64,000 nt of DNA from Bradyrhizobium sp. (GTDB taxonomy: Bacteria > Pseudomonadota > Alphaproteobacteria > Rhizobiales > Xanthobacteraceae). The stretch covers positions 1-64,000 of the forward strand of contig NZ_JAUSLT010000039.1 in assembly GCF_030646015.1 (NCBI RefSeq). Reading direction: 5' to 3'. Within the stretch, counting starts at the first letter, position 1, and each line of letters opens with the position of its first letter. Shown here piece after piece: positions 38,733 to 49,276 of the stretch. The position numbers and the translations under genes were made by a program. The notes under the pieces are model-generated. The model saw nothing but the letters and a program-made list of their open reading frames with translations. It searched no databases and was not told where the DNA came from.

Positions 38733-41696
38733 TCAGCCCAGCGCGTCGTCAAGAAACGCCTTGAGCTGCGCCAGATGCTTCGACATCAAACCGGTGGCGG
38801 TCGCCGCCGAGGCCGCACGTCCGGCGTAGCGCGGACGCTTGTTCGGCGCGTGGATCTGGTTCAGCACCCATTCGAGATAGGGCTCGATGAAATGCCACGC
38901 GCCCATGTTGCGCGGCTCTTCCTGGCACCAGACCAGTTCGGCGCCCTTGAAACGCGCGAGTTCGTGCACCAGCGCCTTCAGCGGCACCGGATAGAGCTGC
39001 TCGACGCGCATCAGATAGATGTCGTCGATGCCGCGCTTTTCGCGCTCCTCGTACAGATCGTAATAGACCTTGCCCGAGCACAGCACGACGCGGCGGATCT
39101 TGTCGTCCGGCACCAGCTTGATCTTCTCGTCCGGCAGCATCGCCGCGTCATCGTAGAGCAGCCGGTGGAACGTGGTGTCGGCGCCGAGTTCGTCGAGCCG
39201 TGAGACGGCGCGATTGTGCCGCAGCAGCGACTTCGGCGTCATCAGGATCAGCGGCTTGCGGATTTCGCGATGCAGCTGACGCCGCAGCACGTGGAAGAAG
39301 TTGGCCGGCGTGGTGGCGTGGACCACCTGCATGTTGTCTTCGGCGCACATCTGCAGGAAGCGTTCGAGCCGGGCAGAGGAATGTTCCGGTCCCTGCCCTT
39401 CGTAGCCGTGCGGCAGCATGCAGACGAGGCCGGACATGCGCAGCCATTTGCGCTCGCCCGAGGAGATGAACTGGTCGAACAGCACCTGGGCGCCATTGGC
39501 GAAATCGCCGAACTGCGCTTCCCAGACCGCCAGCGCCTTCGGCTCCGCCAGCGAATAGCCGTACTCGAAGCCGAGCACCGCTTCTTCCGACAGCAGCGAG
39601 TTGATGACTTCGTAATGGCCCTGATCGACGCCGAGATGATTGAACGGCGTGTAGCGGCTCTCGTCTTCCTGATCGATCAGCACCGAGTGCCGCTGCGAGA
39701 AGGTGCCGCGCTCGGAATCCTGTCCCGACAGCCGGACATGATGGCCTTCCTCCAGCAGCGTGCAGAACGCCAGCGCCTCGCCGGTCGCCCAGTCGATGCC
39801 GACGCCGTTGTCGATCGCCTTGGCACGGTTTTCCAGGAACCGCTGCACCGTGCGATGGACCCGGAAGCCGTCGGGCACCTTGGTGATCCTGCGGCCGATA
39901 TCCCGGAGAACCTCGACATCGACGCCGGTGACGCCGCGGCGCGGATCCTCTTCCTGGTCGGCCGACTTGAACCCGGCCCATTTGCCGTCGAGCCAGTCGG
40001 CCTTGTTGGGCTTGTAGCCCGAGCCGGCCTCGAGCTCGGCATCGAGCCTGGCGCGCCAGTCGGCCTTGGCCTTCTCGACCTCGCCCTCGGTGATCACGCC
40101 TTCGGCGATCAGCCGCTTGGAGTAGATCTCGACCGTGCCGGGATGCGTCGCGATCTTCTTGTACATCACCGGCTGGGTGAACGCCGGCTCATCGCCTTCG
40201 TTATGGCCATGCCGGCGGTAGCAGAACATGTCGATAACGACCGGTTTGTGGAATTTCTGCCGGAATTCGATCGCCACCTTGGCGGCGAACACCACCGCTT
40301 CCGGATCGTCGCCGTTCACATGGAAGATCGGCGCGTCGATCATCTTCGCCACGTCCGACGGATAGGGCGACGAGCGCGAATAGCGCGGATAGGTGGTGAA
40401 GCCGATCTGGTTGTTGACGATGAAGTGCAGCGAACCGCCGGTACGGTAGCCCTTCAGGTCCGACAGCGCGAAGCATTCCGCCACCACGCCCTGTCCGGCG
40501 AATGCGGCGTCGCCATGCATCAGCATCGGCAGCACCGAAATGCGCATGTCCGGCGGATCGCCATGCTGGTCCTGCTTGGCGCGCACCTTGCCGAGCACCA
40601 CGGGATCGACGATCTCGAGATGCGAGGGGTTGGCGGTCAGCGACAGATGGATCTTGTTGTTGTCGAACTCGCGGTCCGACGAGGCGCCGAGATGATATTT
40701 GACGTCGCCGGAGCCTTCGACCGCGTCCGGATTGGCGGAGCCGCCCTTGAATTCATGGAACAGCGCGCGATGCGGCTTGCCCATCACCTGGGTCAGCACG
40801 TTGAGGCGGCCGCGATGCGGCATGCCGACCACGATTTCCTTCACGCCGAGATTGCCGCCGCGCTTGATGATCTGCTCCAGCGCCGGAATCAGCGATTCGC
40901 CGCCGTCGAGGCCGAACCGCTTGGTGCCGGTGAATTTGACGTCGCAGAATTTCTCGAAGCCTTCGGCCTCGATCAGCTTCATCAGGATGGCGCGACGCCC
41001 TTCGCGGGTAAAACTGATTTCCTTGTCCGGGCCCTCGATGCGCTCCTGGATCCAGGCCTTCTGCGCGGCGTTGGTGATGTGCATGAACTCGACGCCAAGG
41101 GTCTGGCAGTAGGTGCGTTCGCAGATCGCGACGATCTCGCGCAGCGTCGCATATTCGAGGCCGAGCACGTGATCGAGGAAGATCTTGCGGTCGTAATCGG
41201 CCTCGGTGAAGCTGTAGGACCGCGGATCGAGCTCCTCGCGGTCGCGCGCCGGCTCGATCCCGAGCGGGTCGAGCTTGGCGTGGAAGTGGCCGCGCATGCG
41301 GTAGGCGCGGATCAGCATCAGGGCGCGGACCGAATCGCGGGTGGCCTGATGGATATCGGCCGCCGTCAACTCGCTGCCTTTGGGCTGCGCCTGCGCCTTG
41401 GCGACGAGCTTGGCGCCGACGGCCTTTTCGACCTGCGCCCAGTTCCCGTCGAGCGCGGAGGTCAGGTCGTCGCGCGGCGTCAGCGGCCAGTTGTCCCGGC
41501 CCCAGGACGGCCCGTCCGCGTTCTTTTGCGCGTCGGCGGGAGCGTCCTTCAGGCTCTTGAAGAAGGCCTGCCAGTCGGCGTCGACCGAATTGGGGTCCTT
41601 CTCGTAGCGGGCGTAGAGATCGTCGATATAGGGAGCATTGGTGCCCTGCAAAAACGAGGAGAGGGCAAAGGCGGCGTTCGCATCTTGGCGAGACAT
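38733..41696 (-). CDS. sucA: 2-oxoglutarate dehydrogenase E1 component
   Basis: ThDP-dependent E1 decarboxylase, 987 residues, normal length for the family. It starts MSRQDANAAFALSSFLQGTNAPYIDDLY, a conserved N-terminal block. The ThDP/Mg region (GDAAFAGQGVVAE), the HLGASSDREFDNNKIHLSLTANPSHLE block and the C-terminal ACT-like/transketolase domain ending SKHLAQLKAFLDDAL are all present. It decarboxylates 2-oxoglutarate and transfers succinyl to SucB. It lies 132 bases after sucD. Confidence 0.97.
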   Translation of the reverse strand: MSRQDANAAFALSSFLQGTNAPYIDDLYARYEKDPNSVDADWQAFFKSLKDAPADAQKNADGPSWGRDNWPLTPRDDLTSALDGNWAQVEKAVGAKLVAKAQAQPKGSELTAADIHQATRDSVRALMLIRAYRMRGHFHAKLDPLGIEPARDREELDPRSYSFTEADYDRKIFLDHVLGLEYATLREIVAICERTYCQTLGVEFMHITNAAQKAWIQERIEGPDKEISFTREGRRAILMKLIEAEGFEKFCDVKFTGTKRFGLDGGESLIPALEQIIKRGGNLGVKEIVVGMPHRGRLNVLTQVMGKPHRALFHEFKGGSANPDAVEGSGDVKYHLGASSDREFDNNKIHLSLTANPSHLEIVDPVVLGKVRAKQDQHGDPPDMRISVLPMLMHGDAAFAGQGVVAECFALSDLKGYRTGGSLHFIVNNQIGFTTYPRYSRSSPYPSDVAKMIDAPIFHVNGDDPEAVVFAAKVAIEFRQKFHKPVVIDMFCYRRHGHNEGDEPAFTQPVMYKKIATHPGTVEIYSKRLIAEGVITEGEVEKAKADWRARLDAELEAGSGYKPNKADWLDGKWAGFKSADQEEDPRRGVTGVDVEVLRDIGRRITKVPDGFRVHRTVQRFLENRAKAIDNGVGIDWATGEALAFCTLLEEGHHVRLSGQDSERGTFSQRHSVLIDQEDESRYTPFNHLGVDQGHYEVINSLLSEEAVLGFEYGYSLAEPKALAVWEAQFGDFANGAQVLFDQFISSGERKWLRMSGLVCMLPHGYEGQGPEHSSARLERFLQMCAEDNMQVVHATTPANFFHVLRRQLHREIRKPLILMTPKSLLRHNRAVSRLDELGADTTFHRLLYDDAAMLPDEKIKLVPDDKIRRVVLCSGKVYYDLYEEREKRGIDDIYLMRVEQLYPVPLKALVHELARFKGAELVWCQEEPRNMGAWHFIEPYLEWVLNQIHAPNKRPRYAGRAASAATATGLMSKHLAQLKAFLDDALG

Positions 41697-41782
41697 AAGG
41701 GCGTCCTGGTGATTTTCGAGCGCATGGAATACGGCGCAACGGCCGATCCGGGCACCGGATCAGCCTGATAGGGCACCTTTTA

Positions 41783-41807
41783 CCCTATTTAGGGCGAATG
41801 TTCGCCC
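41783..41807 (-). other. Overlapping palindromes in the sucD-sucA gap
   Basis: CCCTA-TT-TAGGG (41783-41794) and GGGCGAA-TG-TTCGCCC (41792-41807) overlap, so the two hairpins exclude each other. They lie between sucD and sucA on the minus-strand transcript. There is no T-run, so they may be an RNA-processing or attenuation site rather than a terminator. Confidence 0.45.
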
Positions 41808-41828
41808 CGAAAAGAACCAAGGATTGAA

Positions 41829-42713
41829 TTAAGACTTCAACTTTTCGACAAGAGTCTTGCCGAGCCGCGCCGGGGACGGCGAGACCGTGATTCCGGCCGC
41901 TTCCATCGCGGCGGTCTTGGAACCGGCGTTGCCCTTGCCGCCAGAAATGATGGCGCCGGCATGGCCCATGCGGCGGCCGGGGGGAGCGGTAACACCGGCG
42001 ATGAAGCCGACCATCGGCTTGGAGCGCCCGCGCTTGGCCTCGTCCCGGATGAACTGGGCGGCGTCTTCCTCGGCGGAACCGCCGATTTCGCCGATCATGA
42101 CGATCGAGGTGGTCTTGGGGTCGGCCAGGAACATCTCCAGCATGTCGATGAATTCGGTGCCCTTGACCGGGTCGCCGCCGATGCCGACCGCGGTGGTCTG
42201 CCCCAGGCCTTCCTGGCTGGTCTGGAACACGGCTTCATAGGTCAGCGTGCCCGAGCGCGAGACGATGCCGACATTGCCGGGCTTGAAGATGTTGGCCGGC
42301 ATGATGCCGATCTTGCATTCGCCCGCGGTCATCACGCCCGGGCAATTCGGCCCGATCAGCCGCGACTTCGATCCTTCCAGCGAGCGCTTGACCCTGACCA
42401 TGTCGAGCACCGGGATGCCCTCGGTGATGCAGACGATCAGCGGAATTTCCGCATCGATGGCTTCGCAGATCGCATCGGCCGCACCCGGCGGCGGCACGTA
42501 GATCACGCTGGCATCGGCGCCGGTCTTTTCCCGCGCCTCGGCCACGGTGTCGAAAACAGGCAGATTGAGATGCACCGATCCGCCTTTGCCGGGCGAAGTG
42601 CCACCGACCATCTTGGTGCCATAGGCGATCGCCGCTTCCGAATGGAAGGTGCCGTTCTTGCCGGTAAACCCCTGGCAAATGACTTTCGTATTCTTGTCGA
42701 TCAGAATGGACAT
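41829..42713 (-). CDS. sucD: Succinyl-CoA synthetase subunit alpha
   Basis: Alpha subunit (294 residues) carrying the CoA site and the phosphohistidine. It shows the Rossmann-type [20 protein letters not shown] (about 14-33) and, near residues 245-255, [16 protein letters not shown] with the active His. It pairs with SucC to interconvert succinyl-CoA and succinate. It starts 37 bases after the DUF1579 gene. Confidence 0.97.
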   Translation of the reverse strand: MSILIDKNTKVICQGFTGKNGTFHSEAAIAYGTKMVGGTSPGKGGSVHLNLPVFDTVAEAREKTGADASVIYVPPPGAADAICEAIDAEIPLIVCITEGIPVLDMVRVKRSLEGSKSRLIGPNCPGVMTAGECKIGIMPANIFKPGNVGIVSRSGTLTYEAVFQTSQEGLGQTTAVGIGGDPVKGTEFIDMLEMFLADPKTTSIVMIGEIGGSAEEDAAQFIRDEAKRGRSKPMVGFIAGVTAPPGRRMGHAGAIISGGKGNAGSKTAAMEAAGITVSPSPARLGKTLVEKLKS

Positions 42714-42750
42714 GACTGGATTTGCTTTCGCGGACGGCGGGTCAAAGGGA

Positions 42751-43230
42751 TCAGTGGATGCGCCGGTAAACGCCGGTGAGCACGTCGGCCCAGCCTTCCG
42801 CGTCAGGCGAGAACTGGATTTTCATGCTGTAGCTGTTGTCGTCGATGATTTCATAGACATGGCGCGCATTGCCGCGCAGCGAGCCGCGCACCAGGATCAG
42901 GGTCTTGCCGGTCCAGCCGCCGGAGGCCGGCGACGGCGGGTAGTAGCCGAGCGAGTCGTGCCAGAACAATTTGTAGAGCCGGTCTTCGCGGTCGTAGGTG
43001 AACACGCCATGCGTCGCGAAGGTCTCCGCGCCGTCGCGGGTCTGGCGGGTGTCCTGGATCAGGTAGAAGCCGTTGAGATCGATGCGGGCGGTGACGTGCG
43101 ACGTGGCTGGTCCGCCGGCGGTCCAGCGCGACGGATACACCATCTCCTCGCCGGACCACTCGCCCGCGAACGCCGCGAGCTTGCGATGCTCCTCGAGCGG
43201 CGTCGGTGCGGCGAGATGGTCCTGGGCCAT
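42751..43230 (-). CDS. DUF1579 family protein
   Basis: A 159-residue protein inserted between sucC and sucD. Its early [12 protein letters not shown], middle [21 protein letters not shown] and C-terminal [12 protein letters not shown] fit DUF1579, a small beta-barrel family of unknown function. No signal peptide or membrane segment is visible, so it is probably cytosolic. It begins only 4 bases after the sucC stop, so translational coupling with the TCA operon is likely. No catalytic role can be assigned. Confidence 0.8.
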   Translation of the reverse strand: MAQDHLAAPTPLEEHRKLAAFAGEWSGEEMVYPSRWTAGGPATSHVTARIDLNGFYLIQDTRQTRDGAETFATHGVFTYDREDRLYKLFWHDSLGYYPPSPASGGWTGKTLILVRGSLRGNARHVYEIIDDNSYSMKIQFSPDAEGWADVLTGVYRRIH

Positions 43231-43234
43231 CGGA

Positions 43235-44431
43235 TCAGGCTCCCTTTACGGCCTTGACGATTTTCTGCGCGGAGTCGTCGAGATTGTCGCCGGTCAGCAC
43301 GTTGAGCCCGGAATCGGCGATGATCTTCTTGCCGGCCTCGACGTTGGTGCCTTCCAGCCGGACCACCAGCGGCACCTTCAGACCGACTTCCTTCACCGCC
43401 GCCACCACGCCCTCGGCGATGACGTCGCATTTCATGATGCCGCCGAAGATATTGATCAGGATGCCCTTCACGTTGGGATCGGCGGTGATGATCTTGAACG
43501 CCGCGGCGACCTTGGTCTTGTCGGCGCCGCCGCCGACATCGAGGAAGTTCGCCGGCGCCATGCCGTAGAGCTTGATGATGTCCATGGTCGCCATCGCGAG
43601 GCCGGCGCCGTTGACCATGCAGCCGATGGTGCCGTCCAGCGTGATGTAGTTGAGGTCGTATTTCGACGCCTCGATTTCCTTGGCGTCTTCCTCGGTCTCG
43701 TCGCGCAGCGCCACGACTTCGGGATGGCGGTACAGCGCGTTGCTGTCGAACGATACCTTGGCGTCGAGCACGCGAAGTTCGCCCTGTTTCGTCACCACCA
43801 GCGGATTGATCTCCAGCATCGCCATGTCCCTGGCGACGAACGCGGTATAGAGCTGCCCCACCAGCTTTCCCGCCTGTTTGGCCAGATCGCCGGTCAGGCC
43901 GAGCGCTTTCGCGACGGTGCGGCCGTGATGACCCATGATGCCGGTGGCGGGATCGACCGAGAAGGTGATGATCTTTTCGGGACTGTTATGGGCAACGTCC
44001 TCGATGTTGACGCCGCCTTCGGTGGACACCACGAACGCCACCCTTGAGGTTTCGCGGTCGACCAGGATGGACAAATAGAACTCCTTGTCGATCTCGGAGC
44101 CTTCCTCGATGTAGAGCCGGTTGACCTGTTTGCCAGCCGGTCCGGTCTGGAGCGTAACCAGCGTCGCGCCCAGCATCTGCTTGACGAACTGGTTGACGTC
44201 GGCGGCGGACTTGGTGACGCGCACGCCGCCCTTGTCGCCGGCGGAGGCTTCCTTGAATTTGCCTTTGCCGCGTCCCCCGGCGTGGATCTGGCTCTTCACC
44301 ACCCAGACCGGGCCGCCGAGTTCGTCGGTGGCGAGGTCGGCGTCGGACGCCTTGAGGATGGCGACCCCGCGCGGCACGTTCACGCCGAATTCGCGCAGCA
44401 ACGCCTTGGCCTGGTATTCATGGATGTTCAT
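43235..44431 (-). CDS. sucC: Succinyl-CoA synthetase subunit beta (ADP-forming)
   Basis: ATP-grasp beta subunit, 398 residues. It begins [17 protein letters not shown] and contains [10 protein letters not shown], the nucleotide-site region and the C-terminal [22 protein letters not shown] block. It forms the alpha-beta enzyme with SucD, acting in the TCA cycle. It is the first gene of the suc unit, 174 bases downstream of mdh. Confidence 0.97.
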   Translation of the reverse strand: MNIHEYQAKALLREFGVNVPRGVAILKASDADLATDELGGPVWVVKSQIHAGGRGKGKFKEASAGDKGGVRVTKSAADVNQFVKQMLGATLVTLQTGPAGKQVNRLYIEEGSEIDKEFYLSILVDRETSRVAFVVSTEGGVNIEDVAHNSPEKIITFSVDPATGIMGHHGRTVAKALGLTGDLAKQAGKLVGQLYTAFVARDMAMLEINPLVVTKQGELRVLDAKVSFDSNALYRHPEVVALRDETEEDAKEIEASKYDLNYITLDGTIGCMVNGAGLAMATMDIIKLYGMAPANFLDVGGGADKTKVAAAFKIITADPNVKGILINIFGGIMKCDVIAEGVVAAVKEVGLKVPLVVRLEGTNVEAGKKIIADSGLNVLTGDNLDDSAQKIVKAVKGA

Positions 44432-44488
44432 CTGGACGTTCCCCGAATCCTCGTGCGGTGAATTTGGAATTCACCCGCTTTTGCCATC

Positions 44489-44505
44489 TGGCATACCATA
44501 TACCA
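44489..44505. promoter_or_regulatory. Imperfect palindrome TGGCATACC-like site upstream of sucC
   Basis: TGGCATACCATATACCA is AT-rich for this DNA and 12 of 17 positions are symmetric. It lies 58-74 bases upstream of sucC. The half-sites resemble the TGGTATACCA type seen for many GntR-family operators. A matching core occurs upstream of mdh. Confidence 0.4.
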
Positions 44506-44605
44506 CGGCCACTGCAAATCCAAAATGCTCCGGAAATCCCGGCGCCTGTGACGCGCCGGATTCCGGGGGCCGCCTTCAGGCGAACCCCGGACAATCCAGA
44601 CGGGA

Positions 44606-45595
<990 letters not shown>

Positions 45596-45630
45596 TCAAG
45601 GAGGAGGGGTAGAGAAGCTGGATGGCTGGT

Positions 45631-45708
45631 TATCCCTTTCGCGGGACCCGTTCAAGTCAACCTATGCCCAATTATCGGCCCTGCCTTGATTTCGGTCAGG
45701 GGTATACC
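45631..45708. promoter_or_regulatory. Probable mdh promoter and GGTATACC palindrome
   Basis: On the minus strand TTGACT (45660-45655) and GGGATA (45636-45631) are spaced 18 bases, a fair sigma-70-like pair 57-86 bases upstream of mdh. A perfect GGTATACC palindrome lies further upstream at 45701-45708 (about 127 bases from the start) and resembles the site before sucC. Confidence 0.35.
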
Positions 45709-45746
45709 AGAGCCGCCCTATCCCACCGGCACCGCCATGGCGGGCG

Positions 45747-46931
45747 TTAGGTTTCCACCAATCCGGTGCTCGACCCGCTCGCCGCGGAATCCTTGTGGCC
45801 GTGGGGCAGCGCAAGATAGGATTCCGAACTCATTTCAATCAGCCGCGACGACGTCCGCTTGAACTCGTTGGCCTCATGGCCTTCGGTCGCGGCATACAGC
45901 GACAGCGGATCGGCCTCCGCCGAGGCCATCAGCTTCACCGCGTTGTCATAGAGCGTGTCGATCAGCGTGATGAAGCGCTTGGCGGCGTTGCGATCGGCGT
46001 AGCCCATCACCGGGATGCTATCGATCATGATGGTGTGATAATCGTGCGCGAGCCGCAGGTAATCGGAGGCCGCCAGCGGCTTCTCGCAGATGTCCGCGAA
46101 GGAAAACCGCGCCACGCCATGCGCCGAACACGGCACATGCAGCTTGCGGCCCTTGATCGCGATATCGCGCGGCCGGCATGGCGCATTGCCGGTCATCTTG
46201 ATCCAGGCCCTGTCGAGCGCATCAGCGGCGTCGTGATCCGCCGGCACCAGCCACATCTTCACGCCTGCGAGTTTTTCCAGCCGGAAATCGGTGCGGGCGT
46301 CGAGCCGCAGCACGTCCATATGCTTGGCGATCTGCGCGATGAAGGGCAGGAACAGCGCCCGGTTGAGGCCGCCCTTGTAGAGATCCTCGGGCGCGACGTT
46401 GGAGGTCGCCACCACCACGGTGCCGAGCTCGAACAGTTTTGAGAACAGGCGGCCGAGGATCATCGCATCGGCGATGTCGGTGACGTGGAATTCGTCGAAA
46501 CACAAAAGCCAGGCCTCGTCGAAAATCGCAGCTGCGGTGAGCCCGACCACATCGCCGTCGGAGATCTCGCCGCGCTTGATGTTCTGGCGATAGCCGTAGA
46601 TCCGTTCATGCACCTCGGCCATGAATTCGTGGAAATGGGCGCGGCGCTTGTGCCGCACCGGGCTGTGCTGGAAAAACAGATCCATCAGCATGGTCTTGCC
46701 GCGCCCGACTTCGCCATGGACATAGAGGCCGCCCGGCGGCGCCTCGGCCTTGTCGGCGAACAGCCGGCCGAACAGGCTCTGCTTGCGCAGCGGCTTGTAG
46801 CCGGTCAGCCGCGCCTCGAGGTCCGCGAACGCTTCGGCGGCCTCCGCCTGCGCAGCATCGGCCTCGATCGCGCCCGAGGACACGAGGCTCTGATAATGGC
46901 TACGGAACGAGGCGTCGGGCGGAGACAGCAT
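45747..46931 (-). CDS. zapE: Cell division protein ZapE (AFG1-like ATPase)
   Basis: ATPase of 394 residues in the AFG1 family. Walker A is GEVGRGKTM (about 87-95) and Walker B is LLCFDEFHV. The HFHEFM block and KGGLNRALFLPFI are typical. ZapE of E. coli interacts with FtsZ in late division; the mitochondrial relative helps degrade respiratory complexes. The start ATG gives MLSPPDASFR. It lies upstream of mdh on the same strand, with an independent spacer of 172 bases. Confidence 0.9.
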   Translation of the reverse strand: MLSPPDASFRSHYQSLVSSGAIEADAAQAEAAEAFADLEARLTGYKPLRKQSLFGRLFADKAEAPPGGLYVHGEVGRGKTMLMDLFFQHSPVRHKRRAHFHEFMAEVHERIYGYRQNIKRGEISDGDVVGLTAAAIFDEAWLLCFDEFHVTDIADAMILGRLFSKLFELGTVVVATSNVAPEDLYKGGLNRALFLPFIAQIAKHMDVLRLDARTDFRLEKLAGVKMWLVPADHDAADALDRAWIKMTGNAPCRPRDIAIKGRKLHVPCSAHGVARFSFADICEKPLAASDYLRLAHDYHTIMIDSIPVMGYADRNAAKRFITLIDTLYDNAVKLMASAEADPLSLYAATEGHEANEFKRTSSRLIEMSSESYLALPHGHKDSAASGSSTGLVET

Positions 46932-47001
46932 GGCCCCCTTACGGCCCTAGCGGGAGCAAAATTGCAAGCCGTGAAATGGTGTGAGGGGTATGCGCGATCC
47001 C

Positions 47002-47138
47002 GTGTCCCGGACGCGGTGCAGCGTTCTTCACGATGCACCGCAGAGCCGGGACCCATCTCTATCTGTCTGGTGGATCAGTCAGGGCCCCGGCTCTGCAGCG
47101 CATCACGCCGAAGGCGGCGCGCCGCGCTGCGTCCGGGG
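47002..47138. repeat. Two-module palindromic repeat, copy 1
   Basis: The first module, 47002-47055, is a stem-loop with TCCCGG/CCGGGA ends. It is a perfect 54/54 reverse complement of 63785-63838. The second module (about 47085-47138) begins CCCCGGCTCTGCAGCG and ends CTGCGTCCGGGG and is another hairpin. It fills the thpR-zapE gap. Confidence 0.88.
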
Positions 47139-47151
47139 CACGCGACCGACC

Positions 47152-47688
47152 TCACGCGCTCAGCGCGTAGGAATCCTCGACCACATAGGGGCCGCCGCCG
47201 GTGGAGGCGCGCGAGGAGAACAGCACGAAGCGCGACGCCGTGAACACCCGCGTCGGGAAATAGCCGCGCACCGACAGATAGTCGGCGACGTCCTGGTTGG
47301 AGGCGTCGCGCAGCCGCGCCAGCGTCACATGCGGGGTGAACTTGCGGCCCTCGGGGTCGAGCCCGATGCGCTGCATCAGGCGTTCCAGCTCGGCCTGCAG
47401 TTCGATCAGGGGGCGGCTCGGCACCACCGAGGCGACCACCGCGCGCGGCTTCTTGCCACCGAAACTCTGCAGGCCTTGCAGCGCGACCTCGAACGGCTTG
47501 CGGTTGATGCGAAACAGCAGCGAGGCGATTTCATTCGCCGCGACGCCGTCGATATCGCCGATGAAGCGCAAGGTGACGTGATAATTTTCGGGGTCGATCC
47601 AGCGCGCGCCCGGAAGGCCGCCGCGCAAATTGGAAAGCGTCTGGCCGATCTCGGCCGGGATTTCCAGTCCAGTGAACAAACGCGGCAT
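47152..47688 (-). CDS. thpR: RNA 2',3'-cyclic phosphodiesterase (2'-5' RNA ligase family)
   Basis: LigT/2H phosphoesterase of 178 residues. The two active HxTx motifs are HVTLRF (about 36-41) and HVTLAR (about 115-120). Such enzymes open 2',3'-cyclic phosphates on RNA; older names call them 2'-5' RNA ligase. The start at 47688 gives MPRLFTGLEIP; an in-frame start at 47727 adds a poorly conserved leader. It lies between the two-module repeat and the esterase gene. Confidence 0.92.
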   Translation of the reverse strand: MPRLFTGLEIPAEIGQTLSNLRGGLPGARWIDPENYHVTLRFIGDIDGVAANEIASLLFRINRKPFEVALQGLQSFGGKKPRAVVASVVPSRPLIELQAELERLMQRIGLDPEGRKFTPHVTLARLRDASNQDVADYLSVRGYFPTRVFTASRFVLFSSRASTGGGPYVVEDSYALSA

Positions 47689-47823
47689 CGCACGACTCCC
47701 GATGCAAGAAACCCGGTATCGAATCACCGATGGCTATTTTTACCGTAGGAATGTGACTCTGCGAAGCATCCGGCGCGAGGACCTGAGAAAACTCCTGTGC
47801 TTAAGGTTATCGCTGCCTGTTTT

Positions 47824-48489
47824 TCAACTGGGTTGCCCTGTTATCGCGCCCAGAAATGCCTCCACCGCGGGCAGGATGTTCTTGACGATGACGTCGATCC
47901 CTTCCGCGGTGGGATGCAGCCCGTCCGGCTGATTGAGCCTGGCCTCGGTGGCGACGCCCTCGAGGAAAAACGGATACAGCGGCACGCCGAACTGCCTGGC
48001 GATATCGGGATAGATCGCGTTGAAGCGGGCCGAGTAGTCGGCCCCGTAATTCGGCGGCGCCAACATCCCGCACAGCAAAACCGAGATCCCGCGCGCCTTC
48101 AGCCGCGTCAGGATGTCGGCCAGGGCCGATCGGGTGACCTTGGGATCGACACCGCGCAGCGCGTCATTGGCGCCGAGCTCGAGAATCACCGCCTGGGTTC
48201 CCTCCGGCACTGACCAGTCGAGCCGGTCGCGGCCGCCCGAAGTGGTGTCGCCGGAAACCCCGGCGTTGATCATGTCAACGGCTATCCCTTTGGACTGCAA
48301 GGCCTTTTGTAGCCGCGCCGGGAATGCCGCGGGGGCCGACAGGCCAAGGCCGGCACTGAGCGAATCACCCAAAACGACCATCTTCACCGGCGTGGTCTCC
48401 CGGGCTGCCGTGGCTTGGGCAGCGGCTTGGGCAAAGGCCGTGGCCGGCGCCAGCAGCAGCAGGCTCAACACGAGCATGTGCGCGAACAT
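47824..48489 (-). CDS. tesA: TesA-like arylesterase/lysophospholipase (SGNH hydrolase)
   Basis: Periplasmic SGNH hydrolase of 221 residues with a signal peptide (MFAHMLVLSLLLLAPATAFAQA). Block I is GDSLSAG, block III is ELGANDALRG and block V is DGLHPTAEG, giving the Ser, Asn and His/Asp residues. It acts on acyl esters or thioesters. Starts further upstream (48552, 48540) exist, but the chosen one is followed directly by the signal segment. It is divergent from an ABC pair, the same layout as tesA-ybbAP in E. coli. Confidence 0.9.
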   Translation of the reverse strand: MFAHMLVLSLLLLAPATAFAQAAAQATAARETTPVKMVVLGDSLSAGLGLSAPAAFPARLQKALQSKGIAVDMINAGVSGDTTSGGRDRLDWSVPEGTQAVILELGANDALRGVDPKVTRSALADILTRLKARGISVLLCGMLAPPNYGADYSARFNAIYPDIARQFGVPLYPFFLEGVATEARLNQPDGLHPTAEGIDVIVKNILPAVEAFLGAITGQPS

Positions 48490-48538
48490 GCGCTGTGCCC
48501 CCTCGACCTGTCGCAAGGAAGTGCCATATGAGCGGACC

Positions 48539-49276
48539 ATGGACAGTCTCATCAAACCCTCATCGCTGGCCGGCCTCGCGCCGGACACCATTGCCATCTC
48601 GAACGTCAACCTCTCGCTCGGCACGGGCGCGGCGCGCGTTCATATCCTCAAGGATATCAGCCTGCGGGTCGCTCCAGGTGAAGCGATCGGCCTGATCGGC
48701 CCCTCCGGTTCAGGAAAATCCACCCTGCTGATGGTGATGGCGGGATTGGAGCGTCCTGACAGCGGAGAGGTGGTGGTCAGCGGCACCCCGTTCAATGCCC
48801 TCGACGAGGACGCGCTGGCCCGCTTTCGCGGCCGCCAGGTCGGCATCGTGTTCCAGTCGTTTCATCTGATCCCGACCATGACGGCGCTGGAAAATGTCGC
48901 GGTGCCGCTGGAACTCGCCGGCAATCCCGATGCGTCCCGGCGCGCGGCGCAGGAGCTGACATCGGTCGGTCTCGGCGACCGGCTGCATCATTACCCCACC
49001 CAATTGTCCGGTGGCGAACAGCAGCGCGTCGCACTGGCCCGCGCGCTGGCACCCGATCCGGCGATTCTGGTAGCCGACGAGCCCACCGGCAATCTCGACG
49101 AAACCACCGGCAAGCAGATCGTCGATCTGCTGTTCACCAAGCATGCCGAGCGCGGCATGACCCTGGTGCTGGTGACCCACGATACCTCACTGGCGCAGCG
49201 CTGCGACCGCGTGGTGCGGCTGCGCTCCGGCCGGATCGACAGCACCCAGCCGGCCGATCGCGAAGCCGCTTCATGA
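48539..49276 (+). CDS. ABC transporter ATP-binding protein (YbbA-like)
   Basis: ATPase subunit of 245 residues in the MacB/LolD-type exporter family. Walker A is GPSGSGKST, the signature is LSGGEQQRVALARAL and Walker B is ILVADEP followed by TGNLDE. The start ATG at 48539 leaves an initial MDSLIKPSSLAG. It overlaps its permease gene by four bases. Divergence from the TesA-like gene suggests a shared promoter region of only 49 bases. Confidence 0.9.
   Translation: MDSLIKPSSLAGLAPDTIAISNVNLSLGTGAARVHILKDISLRVAPGEAIGLIGPSGSGKSTLLMVMAGLERPDSGEVVVSGTPFNALDEDALARFRGRQVGIVFQSFHLIPTMTALENVAVPLELAGNPDASRRAAQELTSVGLGDRLHHYPTQLSGGEQQRVALARALAPDPAILVADEPTGNLDETTGKQIVDLLFTKHAERGMTLVLVTHDTSLAQRCDRVVRLRSGRIDSTQPADREAAS

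Noticed and set aside
39216..41768. 850-codon plus-strand open frame opposite sucA
   Set aside because: Antisense shadow of a certain gene; composition and lack of motifs argue against coding.
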